A DNA stretch of 64,000 nt from Rhizobiales bacterium NRL2 (GTDB lineage: Bacteria; Pseudomonadota; Alphaproteobacteria; Minwuiales; Minwuiaceae). Where the stretch lies: the NCBI GenBank assembly GCA_001664005.1, contig CP016093.1:62001-126000 (forward strand), written 5' to 3'. Shown here one piece after another: positions 59,996 to 64,000 of the stretch. Position 1 is the first letter of the stretch. Each line of letters starts with the position of its first letter. The notes beneath the pieces are model-generated. The model ran no database searches. It was not told the origin of the DNA and worked only from the letters and a program-made list of their open reading frames with translations. The position numbers and the translations under genes are program-made.

Positions 59996-62285
59996 TCGCG
60001 GCCTCCCTGAGCGGTGCGCCGTCCGGTTCCAGGATGGACAGCGCGGTGTTCGAGATGTACTCGCCGGACTCGTCGGCGTCGACGGCGAGGGCGAAATCGG
60101 GCAGGGCGAGCCGGTCGTCGGCGTCGTAGGCGGCGCCGAGCAGCGCCAGCAGCGACAGGCCGTCGAAGTCCGCCAGGGCGGCCGCGAAGGCGTCGAAGGC
60201 GGGGTTCGGGGCCGCGCTGTCGACGATCACCAGCGCGGGCCGCGCCTGCTGGGCGCGGGTCAGCGCGATGCCGAAATCGGGCACGGCGACGACGTTCCAG
60301 CCCTGGCTGCGCAGCAGCCCTGCGGCCTCGCGGCCGGCGTCGCCGTCATCGTCGACCAGCAGCACATAGTCGCGGCGCGGCGCGTCATTGGCGCGGCCGA
60401 CGGCCTCCAGCAGCGCCTCGCGGTCGACCGGTTTCACAAGATAGTCGGCGGCCCCCAGTTCGAAGCCCTGCCGCCGGTCGTCGACGATGGTCTGCACGAT
60501 GACCGGGATGTCGCGCGTGGCAGCGTCGGTGCCGAGCTGTTCCAGCAGCCGCCAGCCGTCGGTCGCGGGCGCGGCGACATCGAGCACGATCACGTCGGGC
60601 CGGGCCTCGCCCGCCAGCTGGCGCGCCTCGCGGGCATCGCCGCAGATGAGAACCCTGTAGTTCTCCTTCTTCAGGATGCGTTCCATCAGTTCGAGCGCCG
60701 GGGGGTCGTGGTCGATGATCAGGACACTGTCGCCCGTCTCGCCGGTTTCGTCGGCGATGGCCCGGTGTTCGGAGACGGCGCGGATGCTGGTGGTTTCCAG
60801 CGCGATGTCGCGGCGATCGGCATCGCTGGCGACCGACTGGCCGGCGGGCTGGTTGGCGGGCAGGACGATGGTGAACACCGTGCCCTCGCCCAGCACGCTT
60901 TCGACGGTGATGTCGCCGCCCATCAGGCGGCAGAGCTTCTGGCTGAGCGACAGGCCGAGGCCGGTGCCGCCGAAGCGCGACGAGATCGAAGGCGCGGCCT
61001 GGCTGAAATTCTTGAACAGGTGGTCGATCTGTTCCTGCGCGATGCCGATGCCGGTGTCGGTGACGGCGATACGGAACCAGTCGCGGCCGGCCACATTCTC
61101 CCGCCGGGCGGTCAGGGTCACGCGTCCGTTCTGGGTGAACTTGGCCGCGTTCGAAAGCAGGTTGAGCAGGGCCTGGCGCAGCTTGGTGACATCGCACTCC
61201 AGCGTGCCCAGCTCGCGCTCGCGCTCCACCACCAGTTCGTTGGCGTTCTTGGCGACGAGCTGACGGCAGGTAGCGGCGACTTCGTCGATGAAATCGCCGA
61301 GTTCGACCTCCTCGGTGTAGAGCTCCATCTTGCCGGCCTCGATCTTGGAGAGATCGAGCACCTCGGTGACCAGCGCCAGCAGATGCTTGCCGGCGGCGTT
61401 GATCTTCTTCAGGTCGGCGGAATCCTCGCCGCGGCCATCGATCTCCGCGTCTTCCAGCAGCATCTCGGAATAGCCGATGACGGCGTTCAGCGGCGTGCGC
61501 AGCTCGTGGCTCATCTTGGCCAGGAACTCGGACTTGGCGCCATTGGCGCGCTCGGCGTCGTCCTTGGCCTCGACCAGCTGGGACATGGTCGCGCGGTGAC
61601 GCTGGATCTCCGCCAGCAGCTCCGACTGCGAGTCGACCACATTGGCGTAGTAGACCGCCATCATGGAGACGTAGATCATGGCGCAGATGGTCGAGACGAT
61701 GCCGACCGGCACCAGGTTCTCCGCCGCCATGTGCACGGGGAAGCCGCCGCCGAACAGGTAGACGGCGTAGAACGCCGCCAGGCCGGAGCCCGTCATGCCG
61801 AAGACGAAATAGCGCGTGGTGTAGCTGGAGCCGAGATAGAAGAAGGCCAGCAGCGGTACGATCAGCAGCCAGACCAGGAAGGGCGAGCTGACGCCGCCAT
61901 AATGGTAGGAGCCCCACAGGATCGCGAACACCAGATCCAGAACCGAAACCAGCGCCAGGACCGTATAGGCCTTCTGCGGATCGAAGAAGCGGAAGCACAG
62001 CTTCAGCGCCCAGGGAAAGGCCCAGAACAGCGAGATCGAGGCGGCCAGGATCCAGACATGCGGCGACGGCGCGGGGTCGAGCAGCAGCAGCACTGCCGTG
62101 ATGGTGTGGCCCAGCAGCGGGCCCAGCGTGTGGCTGATCATGAACATCCGCATGCGCTGCGCGATGGGCCGGTCGGCCAGCACGGATTCCGGAATGAAGG
62201 AATCGATGAAGCGGTAGAGCGGCGATTTCTTCGGCGCGGCCTGCATGTCGGCTCTCTCGGCGGTTTCACTCATCTCCGACGACAT
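59988..62285 (-). CDS. Membrane hybrid sensor histidine kinase with two receiver domains
   Basis: 765 aa. Six predicted TM helices between about 48 and 215, no clear periplasmic sensor. HisKA H260 in FLAKMSHELRTPLNAVIGY; ATPase NLLSNAAKFT, DTGIGI and GGTGLGLSLSQKL. Receiver 1 about 520-635 (VIVLDVAAP), receiver 2 about 645-755 (LVDDDGDAG, VIVDSAAP). Works with the overlapping response regulator; an HPt protein is encoded 7 kb away. Confidence 0.92.
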   Translation of the reverse strand: MSSEMSETAERADMQAAPKKSPLYRFIDSFIPESVLADRPIAQRMRMFMISHTLGPLLGHTITAVLLLLDPAPSPHVWILAASISLFWAFPWALKLCFRFFDPQKAYTVLALVSVLDLVFAILWGSYHYGGVSSPFLVWLLIVPLLAFFYLGSSYTTRYFVFGMTGSGLAAFYAVYLFGGGFPVHMAAENLVPVGIVSTICAMIYVSMMAVYYANVVDSQSELLAEIQRHRATMSQLVEAKDDAERANGAKSEFLAKMSHELRTPLNAVIGYSEMLLEDAEIDGRGEDSADLKKINAAGKHLLALVTEVLDLSKIEAGKMELYTEEVELGDFIDEVAATCRQLVAKNANELVVERERELGTLECDVTKLRQALLNLLSNAAKFTQNGRVTLTARRENVAGRDWFRIAVTDTGIGIAQEQIDHLFKNFSQAAPSISSRFGGTGLGLSLSQKLCRLMGGDITVESVLGEGTVFTIVLPANQPAGQSVASDADRRDIALETTSIRAVSEHRAIADETGETGDSVLIIDHDPPALELMERILKKENYRVLICGDAREARQLAGEARPDVIVLDVAAPATDGWRLLEQLGTDAATRDIPVIVQTIVDDRRQGFELGAADYLVKPVDREALLEAVGRANDAPRRDYVLLVDDDGDAGREAAGLLRSQGWNVVAVPDFGIALTRAQQARPALVIVDSAAPNPAFDAFAAALADFDGLSLLALLGAAYDADDRLALPDFALAVDADESGEYISNTALSILEPDGAPLREAANG

Positions 62286-62347
62286 GCTGATACCCGCCGC
62301 TTAAGTTACGGTTAACCGCGAGGCAGAATTTGGGGGCAGGGGAAGTT

Positions 62348-62698
62348 TCAGGCGCAGCTGGAACGGCGCGGTTCGCCGAGAAAGGCGCCCGTGATGACGC
62401 GCTCGAAGAGCTGCACCGACTGGTTGCCCGCCGGATCGACGAAGCGCAGGCCGATCTCCCGGACGGAACGCCAGACGATCTCGGCGGTGATGCGGATGCC
62501 GTCGACCATGAACTCGATCACGTCCGCCGAAAGCGCCATGGGATGGTCGATCGTCACCCGTGCGCCGGACAGACTGATGTCGCGCAACCGGCAGGTGACG
62601 GACACGCCGCCTTCGGTGATGGCGGCGAGCATCGAGCGTACGAGTTCGATCCGGCTGTGCCGGCGACGGTCGGAGTATTTCGTTTCGATCCGTTGCAC
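62348..62698 (-). CDS. PilZ-domain protein (c-di-GMP binding)
   Basis: 116 aa, PilZ domain. RRRHSR near the N-terminus and DISLSGARV (DxSxxG) are the c-di-GMP-binding motifs; IVWRSVREIGLRFVD completes the barrel. GTG start at 62698 with GGGAAG upstream; a longer frame from 62818 begins with a proline-rich stretch that looks non-coding. A 62-base gap separates it from the hybrid kinase. Confidence 0.85.
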   Translation of the reverse strand: MQRIETKYSDRRRHSRIELVRSMLAAITEGGVSVTCRLRDISLSGARVTIDHPMALSADVIEFMVDGIRITAEIVWRSVREIGLRFVDPAGNQSVQLFERVITGAFLGEPRRSSCA

Positions 62699-63025
62699 TT
62701 GCTTCCCACCCCGATGGTTTCGGATTACCTCTGGGGCGGTCCTAGCAATCCCCGTTCCAGAAAACGCGACGGTCGTCACATTCGATATCGGAGGGGGGAG
62801 CGGTGGCGGGAGGGGCATCGTCGAAGCAGCCGGAAGCCGCGGCTTCCGGGCAACGGGGCGGGACGGGAAAGGGATCGCTGCCGATCCATTGTGTGACCCG
62901 GAAACCGCACGGTCATGCAGAACGCGAGGCCGGCGAGGCGCCGCCGGGCCGCCGGACCGGGCAAAAGCGTCCGGCCCGGCAGGAAATTCACCGCGGGCCG
63001 GCGGACCGGCCCGCGGCGTCCGTCG
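62699..63025. other. Intergenic region with palindromes and the SDR terminator
   Basis: 327 bases without a credible gene. It contains the 20-base perfect palindrome CCGGAAGCCGCGGCTTCCGG (62830-62849) and, just after the SDR stop, the hairpin CCGCGGGCCGG-CGGA-CCGGCCCGCGG (62991-63016). The promoter for the PilZ gene should lie in the left part. Confidence 0.5.
62991..63016 (-). terminator. Probable terminator after the SDR gene
   Basis: Perfect 11-bp stem with a 4-base loop, 10 bases after the SDR stop codon. On the minus strand it is followed by TGAATTTCC, a weak T-tract, so termination may be only partly Rho-independent. Confidence 0.5.
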
Positions 63026-63946
63026 TCAGACCGGATCCCAGGAGAACACGTCGGCGGAGCGTTCGAGCTCGAAGAACGACTTCTCCAGCGCCGGCATGCC
63101 GTGCTCGGCGATGGTCTCCGGCGTCCAGCCTTCGGCGCGGTGGGCCGAGCGGATCGGCCGCGGCTGGCTGAACAGGAAGATCTCGTTGGCGCGCACGCCG
63201 AAGATCTGGCCCGTGACATGGGCCGCGGCGTCGGAGGCGAGATAGACCGCCAGCGGCGCCTGCTGCGCCGGGGTCATGCGCTTGATCTTCTCCAGCCGCG
63301 CCTGCTGCTCGGGCGTGTCCGAAGGGATGGTGCCGATCATCCGCGACCAGGCGAAGGGCGAGATGCAGTTGGAGCGCACGCCGAAGCGCTGCATGTCCAG
63401 GGCGATCGACTTCGACAGGCCGACGATGCCCAGCTTGGCCGCGGCGTAGTTGGCCTGGCCGAAATTGCCGATCAGGCCCGAGGTCGAGGTGAAGTGGATC
63501 ATCGACCCGGAGCCCTGCTCGCGGAAATAGGGCGCGACCGAGCGGGCGACGTTGAAGGAGCCCTTCAGATGGACCTGGATGACCATGTCCCAGTCGGGCT
63601 CGTTCATCTTGTGGAAGATGACGTCGCGCAGGATGCCGGCATTGTTGACGATGCAGTCCACCTGGCCGAAGGCGTCGACGGCAGTCTTGATCATGTCCTC
63701 GGTGTCGCGGCGTTCGGCGACCGAGCCGAAATGCGGGATGGCCTTGCCGCCGGCATCCTCGATCGCGGCCACGATGTCGCGCGCCGGCTTCTCGTCGCCG
63801 CCGTCGCCCGAAACCGAACCGCCCAGATCGTTGACCACCACCCTGGCGCCGTGCGCAGCCATCAGTTTGGCGATCTCGCCGCCGATGGCGCCGCCGCCGC
63901 CGGTGACGACGCAGACCTTGCCGTCCAGCATCTTCGCTTCGCTCAT
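63026..63946 (-). CDS. Short-chain dehydrogenase, (3R)-hydroxyacyl-CoA dehydrogenase type
   Basis: 306 aa. VTGGGGAIGGEIAKLMAAHGARVVVNDLGG (NAD site), NNAGILRD, STSGLIGNFGQANYAAAKLGIVGLSKSIA (S-Y-K catalytic set) and NCISPFAWSRM. The VVNDLGGSVSGDG pattern and the C-terminal extension resemble the dehydrogenase part of the multifunctional beta-oxidation enzyme HSD17B4. Likely acts in acyl-CoA metabolism. GAGAGAAGA ribosome site before the ATG. Confidence 0.88.
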   Translation of the reverse strand: MSEAKMLDGKVCVVTGGGGAIGGEIAKLMAAHGARVVVNDLGGSVSGDGGDEKPARDIVAAIEDAGGKAIPHFGSVAERRDTEDMIKTAVDAFGQVDCIVNNAGILRDVIFHKMNEPDWDMVIQVHLKGSFNVARSVAPYFREQGSGSMIHFTSTSGLIGNFGQANYAAAKLGIVGLSKSIALDMQRFGVRSNCISPFAWSRMIGTIPSDTPEQQARLEKIKRMTPAQQAPLAVYLASDAAAHVTGQIFGVRANEIFLFSQPRPIRSAHRAEGWTPETIAEHGMPALEKSFFELERSADVFSWDPV

Positions 63947-64000
63947 TGTCTTCTCTCTCCCCGGATTGGTCGTGAATGATGTCTCGCGGGCGCCGCGCGT

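Overview
The window is high-GC DNA from an alphaproteobacterium, probably Rhodospirillales-like. This rests on overall gene content, DCD-type dCTP deaminase, DusA and two-component genes; no rRNA or tRNA is present to fix the taxon. It splits into two parts: a transposable (Mu-like) prophage from the left edge to about 38.2 kb, and ordinary chromosome from about 38.2 kb to the right edge.

The prophage lies in reverse orientation. Its early end is on the right, and its late tail genes run off the left edge, so the distal end is not seen. From right to left it carries:
- a left-end repeat zone (about 38.17-38.21 kb), an S24-type cI-like repressor (+ strand) and a divergent Ner-like regulator;
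- an early operon: ParB-like protein, MuA transposase, MuB ATPase, a DnaA-domain-IV-like protein, DUF3164, a TSCPD protein, an adenine methyltransferase, GemA and a Mor/C-like activator;
- lysis genes, then Mu-type packaging and head genes: small and large terminase, gp29 portal, gpF, protease/scaffold I/Z, decoration protein, gpT capsid, gp35, gp36, virion morphogenesis protein;
- a lambda/siphovirus-type tail: terminator, tail tube, frameshifted chaperone, tape measure, NlpC/P60, TipJ-like tip, and a beta-helix tail fibre cut by the window edge.
This is a Mu head and transposition core joined to a non-contractile tail, as in the B3/D3112 group.

Near-identical 19-bp palindromes lie directly upstream of the lysis operon and of protease I. 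These are the positions of the Mu late promoters Plys and PI, so they are probably activator sites. Between gpF and protease I is a 4.2-kb accessory island with genes on both strands: a zinc ribbon protein, an unassigned 89-aa protein, DUF3892, DUF3800, a 238-aa unknown, and a 639-bp element bounded by perfect 16-bp inverted repeats. The island is the best place here to look for an undescribed phage-borne system. A second cargo gene, an MltR/HEPN-like protein, sits between the Mor-like activator and the lysis promoter.

The chromosome holds dcd, dusA, a histidine-rich/HupE/membrane-anchor trio that looks like metal handling, an acyl-CoA synthetase, a DsbA/FrnE-like protein, and the rfbCBDA operon for dTDP-L-rhamnose. 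These are followed by an AHL-lactonase-like metallo-hydrolase, a PAS histidine kinase, an HPt protein, a HCCA-isomerase-like protein, dgt and a tandem pair of acyl-CoA synthetases. After them come an M24-fold protein of the DddP (DMSP lyase) type that lacks the proposed catalytic Asp, a response regulator and hybrid kinase, a PilZ protein, and a short-chain dehydrogenase.
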